Source: Gnetum montanum (Eukaryota > Streptophyta > Gnetopsida > Gnetales > Gnetaceae). Taken from it: a stretch of DNA of 64,000 nucleotides. Positions 10,181-21,039 of this stretch are shown here, one piece after another. The notes under the pieces were generated by a model. It saw nothing but the letters and a program-made list of their open reading frames with translations. It made no database searches and had not been told where the DNA came from. Where the stretch lies: contig MNCI01005444.1 of assembly GCA_015680685.1 (NCBI GenBank), forward strand, positions 71,800 to 135,799, read 5' to 3'. How positions within the stretch are numbered: the first letter of the stretch is position 1; each line of letters starts with the position of its first letter. Position numbers and translations under genes: made by a program.

Positions 10181-13019
10181 GCAGCAAGTGAAGGATGAAT
10201 CAGTGAGGATCTTTGCTAAAGAACTTCCTATAAAAATTTATTATATTAATTAAAAAATATGTTATGCAATATTTCTTGGTAAAATCAAACTTTTCTAAGT
10301 ATTCTAAAAAGATTAAGATCCTTTTTTCTTAATATTTATCAAATAAAGTGAAATTCATTCTAATTAACATTCTTGATGCTAAGAAGAGTTTTTTTACTAT
10401 CCTTAATAAAATTTTTCTTTGAAAATCCTTTCTCATATTCTACTAATATGGATTGTCACAACTTTTTCATATTTAGAAAACTAAATTCCTCATGTTATTT
10501 ATTTATAAAATTTTTCCAAACATTCTTTATAGAATAACTCTCTCACAAGATTTTATATGAATGAATTATGTATTATAATCTATTTTAGAATTATTAATTT
10601 GAAAATCATTCAATTATTTTTATAACCAGTATCTTTATTTTAAAAAAAAATTACTATCTCTTAAAGGATAATAACAAGGGTGAAATAAGTTTACTATGCT
10701 AAATAAAAGAAATATTTGAAAATATTCTAATCTTAATAAATCTATTTAAAGTGCTTTTAAAAAACTTTAATAAGTCTATTCTGTATCTTTTACAAATGTT
10801 TCATTTTTAGGAAACATTTTTTAATAAACCAATTATTATTTCCTGGTACTTACTCTTGACTTATTTGCCTTTCACGATGTGCTAACCAACTAAGTGAGCA
10901 ATGTCTCATTAACAAAAAATGATGTTAGAATATATGCACTTAAGTTAAGATATAATAATTAGTTTCTTAGCTTAAGTGACTAGTAGTTATGGAAGGTTAT
11001 GATAGTTCATCAAGAAATGTAATCCTTTACAAGGTATATAGGAACCCAAGATTTCACTTTGTAAGTATATAGAAAAAACAGAGGAAATCATGTGAATGAA
11101 TAAGAAAAGAAGAAATAATAGAATAATAGTTGAAAAAAAAAACATTCATAAGCCAAAAGTTAACAAAGGTGGTGATTCATAAAAATATAAATAAAAAAAG
11201 CTCCAAGTTTTGAATCCAAGAAACAACAAAAGATGAAAGAAGATCTCAACCCTACTAAATGGTACCTAAGGAAAACATAGTAAAAGAAGTTGAAGTCCTA
11301 GACATGCCTAGTATCAAAAGACATCCTAGTGCATCACAAACCTAAGAAATTTAGCATAGTGAACTGAGCCAAGGTGTCATTATAGAAGTAGCCAACAAGG
11401 CTATGTATGATGAGAAGGATAGGCTAGGTTAAGGTAGTAGTCCATTAATTATCATATGACAATTAAACCAACTTACTAGTGGATTACTAAGGACCTATTT
11501 GATTTCATGAATCTAGAGATATTGAATCTATCGAGATGTTAAGTCTACTGATTCATGAATATGAGAAGATTACAGTTTAAATGGTGAAATCTAAATATAA
11601 TCAAAAAGATAATAGAAATGATAGGCCTAATATGAATTTGAATATTCATTTGGATAAAACTATATAGACCAACTAAAACCAAATAATTTTTTAAATATTA
11701 CCAATGGAATCTATAGGAACACCCTAAGAATCAAGTAATCAAGCATGCCCTAAAGAAGTCCAAAGTGACCTAGCCCATATAAGATTAAGGATATCAGTTT
11801 ACCCAAGAGCATTATAAGTGTGCCATGAGCCCACAATGCAAATAAGATGTCATAACAAGATCAAAGTTATCATACTACTAGAGTAAGAGCAACAACATTG
11901 GAACACAAAAAGTTCTTATGAATTTAATATAACCTTATCTAGAGTATTAGCATATCCAAAGATGATGTTATGATGTAGAATAATAAATAGTACTTATTAT
12001 AGACTATCTACAATAGCTTATGATAAGCTCTAATATGTGAGTTAGAACAATGTGACTATGTTCATTGTACTAGGATTTGTAAACAATCAGTTAGCGAGAC
12101 TTATGATACTCATAACTATAGAAAGAATTATAAACCAAAATTATCTTAAAGAATAGAGTTATAATCTTACTTTTGTTGGTTCTAGCATGCACTTTGAATA
12201 CTCATACTCCACTCATTCTACATGCCCATGTTGTGGGTTACACATAAGATAAAGAAATGAATTCAACATGCCTAAGTTTAGGGTAACAGAAGGTCATATA
12301 TACATTTAGAAGTACAACAAGATAAAGTAAAAGCATAAAGTGAAAGATCAAATTGATAAAGAAGAAAAATTAGCATTTTTAATAGGAACCAAAGCCATCG
12401 AAAGTATATTTGGATTCTTGTGTCACATAGGATAAGATAGGAAATTCTATTATTTTTACTTTAACAAAAATGTTTATGGGAAATTGTAATTAAATAATGG
12501 CCCAAATCTATCATGTCCCTTTAATTTCCAACCAATTTTTCATAAAAAGTTCTTTATCACATCATATACTATTATGTACCCATCATTCAACTAAAAATAT
12601 GTGGGCAAAACATGATTATAATTGATGCTACAACAATAAGATTGGTTGTGTTATAAATTTTTTTAAGTCATTGACATTTCACATTCCATCACCCCTCTAT
12701 CAATTTTTATCAATTCATCAATTCAGAGTTATCAACATCTCATCCATCACATTCATTCATTTTCCAACAATCATTAATAGTTTTAAAATTTATTTCATCT
12801 TTAATTCATCATCAATTTCATCAAAGTCATTTTACCAAATCCATTGCAGTTTAGTTTCAACCTTTAGTGTGGAAGATCAATGATCATTGAAGTGGGAACA
12901 ATTATTTTACCCATAAAACTCAATTTAATTAGACCAATTCCTCATCTTAGGTTGTTAAATAGCTAAGGGTGACTCTATTAAATCAAGTCATGTTCAAATC
13001 TGATTTTAGAATTCAAAGA
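10181..13019. other. AT-rich region, no gene recognised
   Basis: Strongly AT-rich with stops in every frame. At 12670-12830 there is a run rich in TCA/ATC triplets (short imperfect repeats). Broken reading around 12180-12470 hints at old transposon coding sequence but no domain could be named. Confidence 0.5.
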
Positions 13020-13850
13020 TATTTAAAGTTTTTCAGTGCCATGACCTAATCATGACTTGTGGTTAGCTCATGTTGTTCTTGCTTCTACTCTTGGGTCTGT
13101 CTCCTCAAGTTAGACACCCTCACATAGGTTTGGTATTTCTCATTGAAAAGTTCTATCATTGTGGACCATCATCAGATTGCATTTAGTCTCAATGATCTAT
13201 ACCACACTTCAGATTTATCAATTAGTGTCCTAGGAAAGAGTTTAAGCTTTTGCCATCCACTTTCAATGTTGTAGAAAGCACAGGCATCATGGAAGGCTTG
13301 TAAACGATGTTGTGGATCTAAATCATAGCCTCCTAAAAATTTAGGAATATAATCCATATCACGCTTGGCTGGACAACTCTTTTTGTGATGCCTACAAGAT
13401 ATCATAATGACCTCTGTGATATGCATCAAGCTCTTAGTGGCCAACAAGGGTTCATCATCACAAAATAGGTTTTGAGGAAAATTTCTATCTCTATTCATTT
13501 GATCGTGATGATGTTGTCTATGTTCTTGGTGATGTCTTTTACTTTTCCCATGGGTTCAATTTCGATTTTTAGTTCAACCCTTTAGTGGATCCTTATCTCC
13601 ATACCTACGTTCATCTTTGTCAAAACTTGATGTTGAAGGGGAAGAGGAAGATGAGGAATTGAAAGGTTTGTCATTGCTACTATGGGGTTCTTCAAGGTCC
13701 TTTGATTTATCATTTCTAGGTTTTGAGGAGTTCTTAGGCCTTAAGACCTTCCCATTTTAGGACTTATGTCATCTTCTTCAACATTTTCCATCTTAGGTGA
13801 ATGTAGTCTTTGAGTGTTGTTAGGGTGGTCATGATCATAAGAAATCGTTG
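13020..13850 (-). pseudogene. gag: gag fragment of truncated Athila-like element C
   Basis: The minus strand encodes an open stretch at 13498-13172 containing DMDYIPKFLGGYDLDPQHRL, then QAFHDACAFYNIESGWQKLK and LFPRTLIDKSEVWY. This matches the Gag core of element A (about 19468-19640), element B (about 42780-42560) and element D (about 55345-55510). Upstream, toward 13850, lies a Ser/Asp/Glu-rich linker like the one in the other copies. The fragment stops near 13020, and protease, reverse transcriptase, integrase and the 3' LTR are all missing. Its own LTR and primer site follow at 14060-14953. Confidence 0.78.
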
Positions 13851-14059
13851 CGTAAAATTGGTCACTTCAATTTTCTTCATTGTATATCTCATTATTTCTC
13901 CAATGAATGCATTTGCTATATAGTGAATTTTCATACCCATGTGAGAGAGAAATTGTTGTTGGTTTATGGTGTGTGTGAGTTAATCTTTTCGAAAAGATAT
14001 ATCATTAATACCTTTATAGTGATCATGTATAATATAACTAATGTAGATAACTAGTATCA

Positions 14060-14077
14060 TCCTTGGAAATAGTGCCA
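14060..14077 (-). other. primer-binding site of element C (worn Asp-tRNA type)
   Basis: The minus strand reads TGGCACTATTTCCAAGGA. It matches 12 of 18 bases of the TGGCGCCGTTGCCGGGGA site used by Athila-type elements. It lies one base inside the LTR end at 14079, the same spacing as in A, B and D. Confidence 0.5.
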
Positions 14078-14078
14078 T

Positions 14079-14953
14079 TGATGAGCATTGAGGTACCCCT
14101 ACACCCAACTATATGAATCACAAGCGTTTATGCATGATCTAGTCAAATTTTATGGATGGGACTAGTTGTGGTATCTAGATCGTTATGCTCTTATTGTAGT
14201 TTGTTGTCTTCCCACTTGGAATAGTGGTATCTTTGTCACATATGGTTTTGTCCAAAGTGAGGCATATAATGTTGTTTTATTCCATGTTTCTCCTAATGGT
14301 AATAAAGAGATAAATTAATTAAGTTAATGAACAATGGAAAATAAGATCTAAACTAGCCTATGTGTAGTGAGCATTTGCTCTTAATCATCCATACATGCCA
14401 TCAACTTCATGAGACTACCTCTAGGATTGCCAAGTGTATGTCACTGGATATGCCAAATGATACACTGTTGGATTACCAAGTACTTACACTTAAATGCTCA
14501 TGATTAAGGCATACATATTTTACTTAATGATAGGAATAGTAAATAATAATAAATGAAAATGTTAACTAAAGGAAAAAGTTAATAATTGATAGTTAAAAGC
14601 AATAATAATCTAAGTAGATGTTGCAATGATGGGAGTAATATCGATCTTTATTTCCAATCATGTAACATGTCCAAGTATGACACACTCGAACAAAGGTGTT
14701 GTACGATTATAAACATCACACTGCAGGCATGTACTAGGAATAACACAACTATAAGAAAGACTATCAAAATCTAAGAACTAAAACTATCTTCTCTCTTGTC
14801 CCTCCTAAACCATGATTCCAAGTGTTGTATTTATAGGCATGCATAGAGGAGACAACATCAGATATTTGACATCGCTTCCTAGCTCTAACATCAGTATTGA
14901 ACATTGGGGCTCTGACAACAGGTACTTGGAGCCGAAAAATTCATGACTAATCA
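14079..14953 (-). repeat. 5' LTR of element C (875 bp)
   Basis: The plus strand starts TGATGAGCATTGAGGTACCC and ends ATGACTAATCA, the same ends as the element B LTRs. The block after the start (GGTACCCCTACACCCAACTA) is shared with A, B and D in the appropriate orientation. A minus-strand TATA box (TATAAATA) lies at 14828-14835. The second LTR is missing, so the element has been truncated. Confidence 0.7.
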
Positions 14954-15559
14954 CTTATTATAAGGAGCTAATTGTGTGATCAAAAGTGAAATAAAATATA
15001 GCTAATGGGTGTCTTAGTTTTAGAGTGTAATAAAGCATATTTCTCATAAGGTTTTCCATGGCTAAAATAATTTCTAGATCCAATAGCCTTACCAGAGCTC
15101 ATCTTGTTCCTTTTACAATTTTAAGACTTTAATTGAATAATAGCTTATGTGCTAGAGCCAAAAAGAAAATAGAAGTGAAGCTTTTGTTTTAAAGTAATAA
15201 TTTAAGCTTTCTTGTTTAACTAGATTTCAAAAGCTATTGTTCCAAATATCATTTTGAGCTTGTTGGATGGACATCTAAAAGCTCTTCAAGAAACATAAAC
15301 CATTGTTCAAGCTTTAACACCTCCATAGCCTTTTAGCTTAAAATGATCTCTTATTTTAGTGTGGAATCTTCTTTTAGTCTTAAGTTCTTCTTTCTTTTTG
15401 GTAATAATTTACTTCCTCCACTACAACCTTATATAGTCTACTTCATAGAATGGCTAGAAATGTACCAACACCAAAGAAGACATGGTGGTAGAGTGATGAA
15501 GAGCAACATGCTATCCAAAATAAGAAAAATGCTTTAAGGAATGTCAGCAAATTAGTAGC
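14954..15559. other. no recognisable gene
   Basis: AT-rich spacer between the element C LTR and the LINE. A 64-codon frame at 15343-15537 has no recognisable product. Confidence 0.45.
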
Positions 15560-17360
15560 TTAGAAAACAAACTAATATACAAAATGGCAAAGAAGGAGGA
15601 AACTGTAGTAGTAGCTAAAGCTAAACATAAGGACTTGGATAGATTTGATAAGAAATTAGGAATAAATGGAGGAGAAAAATCAATTTATAAATTGGAAAAA
15701 TGAGAAACAAGAAATGTAAGGATATTGGCCATGTCAAATGTATCGAGGAAGCAAATGATAGAATTTTGGTAAAAGATAATCAAATTTTTGATAAGCAGAA
15801 AAATTATTTTTAAGAATTACTAAATGAGAAACATCCAGGAAAAGACATCCAAGAAAAAGAACCAAATTTTGGTTTGGTTAATGAACTTTCCTTCTCTAAG
15901 GTAGAGATAGCCTTATCAAAGATGAAAAATGGAAAAGTTATTGAACCAAATAATATTCTTATAGAAGCTTGAAAAGCATTAGAAGATATAGGAGTTTCTT
16001 GGATATAATTATTTAACAAAATTTTGAATGATGGAAAAATTTCCAACAATTAAATAAAATTTTTTATTATTTCCATTTACAAAGATAAGAAAGATGTACA
16101 AATTTGTGTAAACTATAGAGTGATCAAGCTAATAAGCCATACTATGAAGGTTTTGGAGAGAGTCATAGAGTTGCACTTAGACTTGAATCAATAGTCTCAA
16201 GAAATCAATTTGGATTTATGCTAGGGAGATCAACTATAGAGGATATTTTTTGATACAACAACTGATGGAGAAATTTAGAAAAAATAGAAAAAATATAAAG
16301 ACAGTCTTTATTAATTTGGAAAAAGAATATGACATAGTGCTTAGAGATATTAATTGGTGTGCATTATTGAAGAAAAAATCCCTGATAAATATATTAAAGT
16401 GATTCAAGATATGTATGAAGGAGCTACTGCTAAAATTAGAACATCTTGTGAAATAACATCTGATCTTCCAATCATGGTAGGCCTACTTCAAGGGCATTCA
16501 CTTAGACCATACTTATTTGCTATTATTATGGATTAATTAACAAAGAAAATACAAGATAAAAACCATTGGTATTTGTTATTTGCAAATGATATTATATTGG
16601 TGGATACATCTTAAGAAGCTATTGGTCATAAATGAAGAAACTGAGACATGTTCTAGAATAAGAAGGCCTAAAGATTAGTAAAAGTAAGAAAAAATGTATG
16701 GAATATAATTTAATGATAGCATAAATAGTGGTGAAATAGAAGTAGCTATTCAAGGTAAACTGTCCCTTGCTGCAAAGATTTTTGCTACCTAGGATTAATC
16801 CTCCAATCATATGCTGAAATTAATAAAGATATCCAAAACAAAATTGAGGCAATATGGTCAAATTAGAGATATGCTAATGGTTTTCTATGTGATAAAATAA
16901 TACCAATAAAAGTAAATGAAAAATTTTACAAAATAACAATTAGGCTTGCTATCTCATATGGTGTTGAATGTTGGACAATACAAAAGAGGCATGAACAATA
17001 AATCAACATGGCAAAAATGTGAATTCTTTGATGGATGTTGAATGTTACTAAAAGAGATAAACTAAATAATATACACATTAGATGAAGTCTTTAAGTGGCT
17101 TCTATTTTAGATAAGCTATAAGCATGGTGGCTTAAATGGTTTGAACATATCCAAAGAAGATCAAACAATGAGCCCATAGGAAAAGGTTTGTACATCAATA
17201 TTCCAAAAATGCCATAGAAAAGAAGACCAAAGAAGACATGGAAAAAATGATCAAAGATTATTTGAAAAAAACTAAAAATAAATAAATATCTTGCTTTTCA
17301 TAGAGGTGAATAGTAGCCTAATTCTATTGGGATAAGGCTAGGATAATGATGATGATGTTT
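15560..17360 (+). pseudogene. RTE-type LINE, reverse transcriptase to 3' tail
   Basis: The degraded pol of a non-LTR retrotransposon reads left to right with many stops. Recognisable parts are a lysine-rich linker (15560-15760), YKDKKDV-type finger sequence near 16080, NQFGFMLGRST (about 16205-16240), LEKEYD, a VIQDMYEGATAKIRTSCEI stretch (16400-16460) and GLLQGHSLRPYLFAIIMD (16480-16536). The catalytic block appears as LLFANDIILVDTS (about 16575-16610), where the second Asp of ADD has become Asn. A YGVECW block follows at about 16955, with the C-terminal part to about 17330. The tail is a short ATG/GAT repeat (17345-17360), typical of RTE elements. The endonuclease domain is missing, consistent with 5' truncation. 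The clade call is from memory of the family pattern. Confidence 0.82.
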
Positions 17361-17367
17361 ATCTATG

Positions 17368-17511
17368 TAAAATACATAGTGGAAATAAGCAATGGATACT
17401 AAAATATCATCAATTCATAAAAATAAAACTTGGAAATTGGTTGAGCTTTTACTAGATAGAAACCCCATTAGAAATAAATTGGTGTATAGAATAAAACTTG
17501 GAAATCAATAC
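17368..17511 (+). pseudogene. Ty1/copia reverse transcriptase fragment, left part
   Basis: In frame, the sequence contains KNKTWKLVELLLDRNPIRNK and LVYRIKLGNQ, the familiar start of the copia reverse transcriptase (KTWELV..P....I..KWV.K.K). It stops at the AATAC target site where element A inserted. The reading continues at 30750 with YKA..., so both pieces were one gene before the insertion. Confidence 0.8.
17507..17511. other. target-site duplication AATAC, left copy
   Basis: AATAC immediately before the TGATGAAG start of the element A 5' LTR. The identical five bases follow the 3' LTR at 30750-30754. Confidence 0.9.
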
Positions 17512-18413
17512 TGATGAAGTGTTTGTTGGTCGTTGCGTCTACTAGCCTGCATATACGGGACCCTGTCTACGCGGATGCGTCGATGTGGCCCTATCAATGC
17601 AGCCCCATTGATGCATCCTTCCATGCATTGACATGGCCCCGTTTACGTGACACAATTATTGGCCTATAAATAAGAGGGCTCCCGCCCCTCTTAGGTACCT
17701 TTTTGTTAGTTGTAGCGAAGCTCATATAGTTTGTTCCTGCAAGAGTTAGAATATTCTCCAAGTGCCCACAGTAGGTGTAAAGAAGGTGTTTGGCTCTTTA
17801 TTTGAGTGTTGATGTATCTAAGCCCATTAGCGTGAACGGAAATAAAGATGAGCTTTCAAACATTCCTTGAAGCATTTGGACTTAGCTATTTAATGTATTT
17901 CTATGCTTTGATAATTACTTAATTTTCTCTTATTATTAGTTTAATCGCTATCGCTCATTCATAGTTCATAGAAACGATAAGTATGACCATCTTTAATGCA
18001 AATCCAAAACTTGGTAACCCAATGACGCTTAACGTCTGGTAACCTAGTAGTGGTTAGGGGATGCTCAAAATGTGCCTGGAAGATGGGATCAGATACTTAT
18101 TCTAGGAATAGTTAGGATATAGATTAGGATAATTATAGATTAGATAATAGTTCATTCCTTATTTTCCATACCTTAATTAGACACCAAAAGATAAAGTAAA
18201 AAGCTATAAAAATCAGTTACCTCAATCTCACTTAATCATCACCACTAGAACATCACAAGCGAGATTGGGAAGATGATGATCATTCTAACCCAAGGTTTTG
18301 CTAGTTAGGCTTTGGTGTATGCAAAGTGCTTACAGTCTACAGAATTCGATCGAGTCACGTGTGAACACCTATGACTCGTATGGTTGGGCATAGGGGTACC
18401 TAGCTGCTCATCA
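17512..18413 (+). repeat. 5' LTR of element A (902 bp)
   Basis: Starts TGATGAAGTGTTTGTTGG and ends GCTGCTCATCA. The U3 region (about 17545-17655) is a GC-rich array of imperfect repeats of the type CCCTGT(C/A)TACG.GG. TATAAATA lies at 17665-17672 and a polyadenylation-type AATAAAG at 17841-17847. The last 90 bases (GAATTCGATCGAGTCACG to the end) are nearly the same in the LTRs of A to D. Confidence 0.92.
17665..17672 (+). promoter_or_regulatory. TATA box of element A 5' LTR
   Basis: TATAAATA, 153 bp from the LTR start and directly after the GC-rich U3 repeats. The 3' LTR has the same box at 29986-29993. Confidence 0.7.
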
Positions 18414-18414
18414 T

Positions 18415-18432
18415 TGCCACCATTGTCGGGGA
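18415..18432 (+). other. primer-binding site of element A
   Basis: TGCCACCATTGTCGGGGA, 14 of 18 bases identical to the Asp-tRNA-type site TGGCGCCGTTGCCGGGGA. One spacer base separates it from the LTR. Three of the four mismatches are G-to-A or C-to-T changes, as expected from cytosine deamination. Confidence 0.8.
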
Positions 18433-18579
18433 TTGTTAGTCTTACATGCATCATCTAACCTTAGCAAAATTATCATTCACGTCATTGGAATGGACCTAGG
18501 ATAGTAACATTTACACACGCTAGGCGGATTAAAGTAAAAAGTAAGGTACACTGATTAAATGGATCATCTAACATCCAAT

Positions 18580-21030
18580 ATGTCTTCTTCTCACAGGCAA
18601 GATGTATCCAACCCACCAGTGCCACAAGAATGTTGGGTGGTATACAAGCATCCCAATGAATATGTTCCTAGCTTCACATTCATCCTGCATTAGAGGATCA
18701 TCTGTGATGGCAGGACATAGAGGGCAACATCATACTACCACCCAACCGATCAGCTCCTAGAATGCTATTTCATAATCTTACCAAACTGGGCATTCAGGAC
18801 CATGGAGTGGAGTACGTCATGGAGGACCATGACTACCGAGACTATCGTCCCACTAAGTCTCAATGAGAATGAGACCAACAGTAGGTAGATCGATATGAAC
18901 ACCTAAAGGGAAAAAAATTCAGTAATCCCTTATTCTTGCAAGGGCTACAGGATGATGGGGAACCCATCTTTCATGAATCTCATTCATTCGAGCTTCCTCT
19001 GGGGCAGCAAATCCTTTAGTCCATCATCCAAAACAAGCCTTCAAGTGACCAAGATCCTCAAGGGGATGGAGAGTCACGTAGCAAGGATGGGCAGGATGAT
19101 CGAGGCTATCATCAGGTAGAGGGGGAGATCAACATTAGAGAGGTGGTGACTCCTCGCCCTCTTCTCCATGCTCTTACTCTCCTATACCTTCATCTAGTTT
19201 AGGCTTTGATCGTAACCGAGGTAGAAAGGAGCGAAAGGATGGTGGTTGAAAGGATCAAAAGGAATAATGTGAGGAAATATGCAACCAATCACATGAGGCT
19301 CGTCATCATGAAAGGAGGGGTAGCTGGAATCATCATAGACATCATGGTCCTCAGTAGGACTATGAATTGGATGAGCCATTGTTGGATACTCAGAGCATCC
19401 TCCATATCGTCGAGGTAGTTCAAATCCCTAGTAAGCACATGAAGGATAGCCAGATCAAGCACATTAATATGAACAACATCCCCATATTTGAAGGGGGATA
19501 CAACTGTTATCCATAAACTCACCTACAAGCATTCCATGACACCTGTACCCTATAGAACATTGACAATGATTGGAAAAAGTTGAAGCTATTCTCTCACACA
19601 CTCATCAAGGAAGTAGAAAGCTCATACCAGTCCTTGGAACCAAAATCAATTAGAAGATGCAGTATGATGCTTGAGATTTTCAATGACAAGTATCAAACAT
19701 ACTCCAAAGTGGTGAATCTAAGATGGCAAATCTAAGGTTGGAAGTAAGGGAATCATGAACCCTTGGATGCATTCATGAGTAGGAACTATTCATTGTTGCA
19801 TTGGTGCTTTGGTCATGGCTACTCTCAGTAGGCACAGCTTTGCCATATCATTTTTGGGCTCTACTTTGAAATTTGAAAGACCCTTGGCATGTATGCCCAG
19901 GGACGATTGTTAGAACTAAGGGCTCATCAACTGCAATGCCTCATTGAGAAAGTAGCCAAAGAAGATGGGGAACTCAGAAAGAAGGAGAGTGCAGAGGAAT
20001 TTAATCGAGATCCCTCGATCAGAAAGGGGGAGGTTCAATTCTGTGATGAGGAGGAAGAATCACCACTGGAAGTAACGGTGAACCGAAAGACCTTGCCTTT
20101 ACAAAATTTTGCATTTGAAATGTTGACAAAGGTTGATAAGATGTGGGACTCTTTGGAAAAAAAGTTTCAAAGTGTGCTAAAAATTGAAGAGGAGTCTAGA
20201 GAACAGGGTAATGATTATGATCGGTGTAGAAAGAAGGAAGCTGAATGTGCCCAACATAAGGGTAAGGGCAAAGTTTCTGTAGTAGAGTAGGTTGCAGACT
20301 CTGACACTGAGGAGGATGATGAATGTGGCATATGCCAATATGAACATCCTAAGGGATGTTATCCTATGGTGTCACATTTTCAAGAGTCTGGGATGTACAT
20401 ATTGAATTCTCGCTTGGCAAAGAGACAAACACCTCAAAGGTTGCCTTACCCACAAGGTAACCTAAGGCAATTCCACCAACATCAAGGATATTATCCAAGT
20501 AGAATGCCACCGCAACATGATGAATACTTCCAGTAATGGTAGCACCTAAAAGCATGGGGGATGCCACCTCCAAGGTAGCAGTACCCTTACAAATAGCCAG
20601 ATCCCTATGGGTACTACGTTCAGCAACTGATCTCTCCACGGGGCTCTTCCAATCATGTAGCCTTTCAAGTTATTACCACCCCCTGGAATATTTCTGACCT
20701 CAATCTCCATCACCTAGCAGGGAAAACCCACATCTCTTCTATCCTCCATCACCTTCTCCTGCCACTCCTTCTCCACAATGTCCCACTCAGTTTCCACCTA
20801 CTCCACCTATGTAGGGAGAGATACCACCATAGCCACAGCAACGAAATGCTACAAGGGTTGTCAACCTACAACCAGCACCTTAGCTGAGTGGACTGGAACC
20901 CAAACCATAAAAACGTCCTTTTCTCCTGCCTAATAATTTGAACATACCCTCACATCCACCTGTGGATGGTGCCTCTGAACTTCAAATTGCCTCCACTATT
21001 CCACCACTTGAGCAGCCTTTCCACCAACCA
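18580..21030 (+). pseudogene. gag: gag of element A
   Basis: Gag forms the virus-like particle. The start ATG at 18580 gives MSSSHRQDV, matching MSSSQRS in element D (54433) and MSSSS in element B (43642). A conserved N-terminal block (W-V-V-Y-K-H-P-N-E-Y-V-P-S-F) is followed by a stop-ridden linker. The Gag core runs from about 19468 (NMNNIPIFEGGYN, LQAFHDTC, NDWKKLKLF) to 19900. An intact 133-codon helical, charged segment follows (19889-20290). At 20321-20364 there is a C-X2-C-X3-H-X3-C motif (CGICQYEHPKGC) that may bind zinc. The remainder, to about 21030, is rich in Pro, Gln and Tyr. Stops and frameshifts exclude function. Gag and pol may once have formed one polyprotein. Confidence 0.85.
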
Positions 21031-21039
21031 TCCTTCAAC

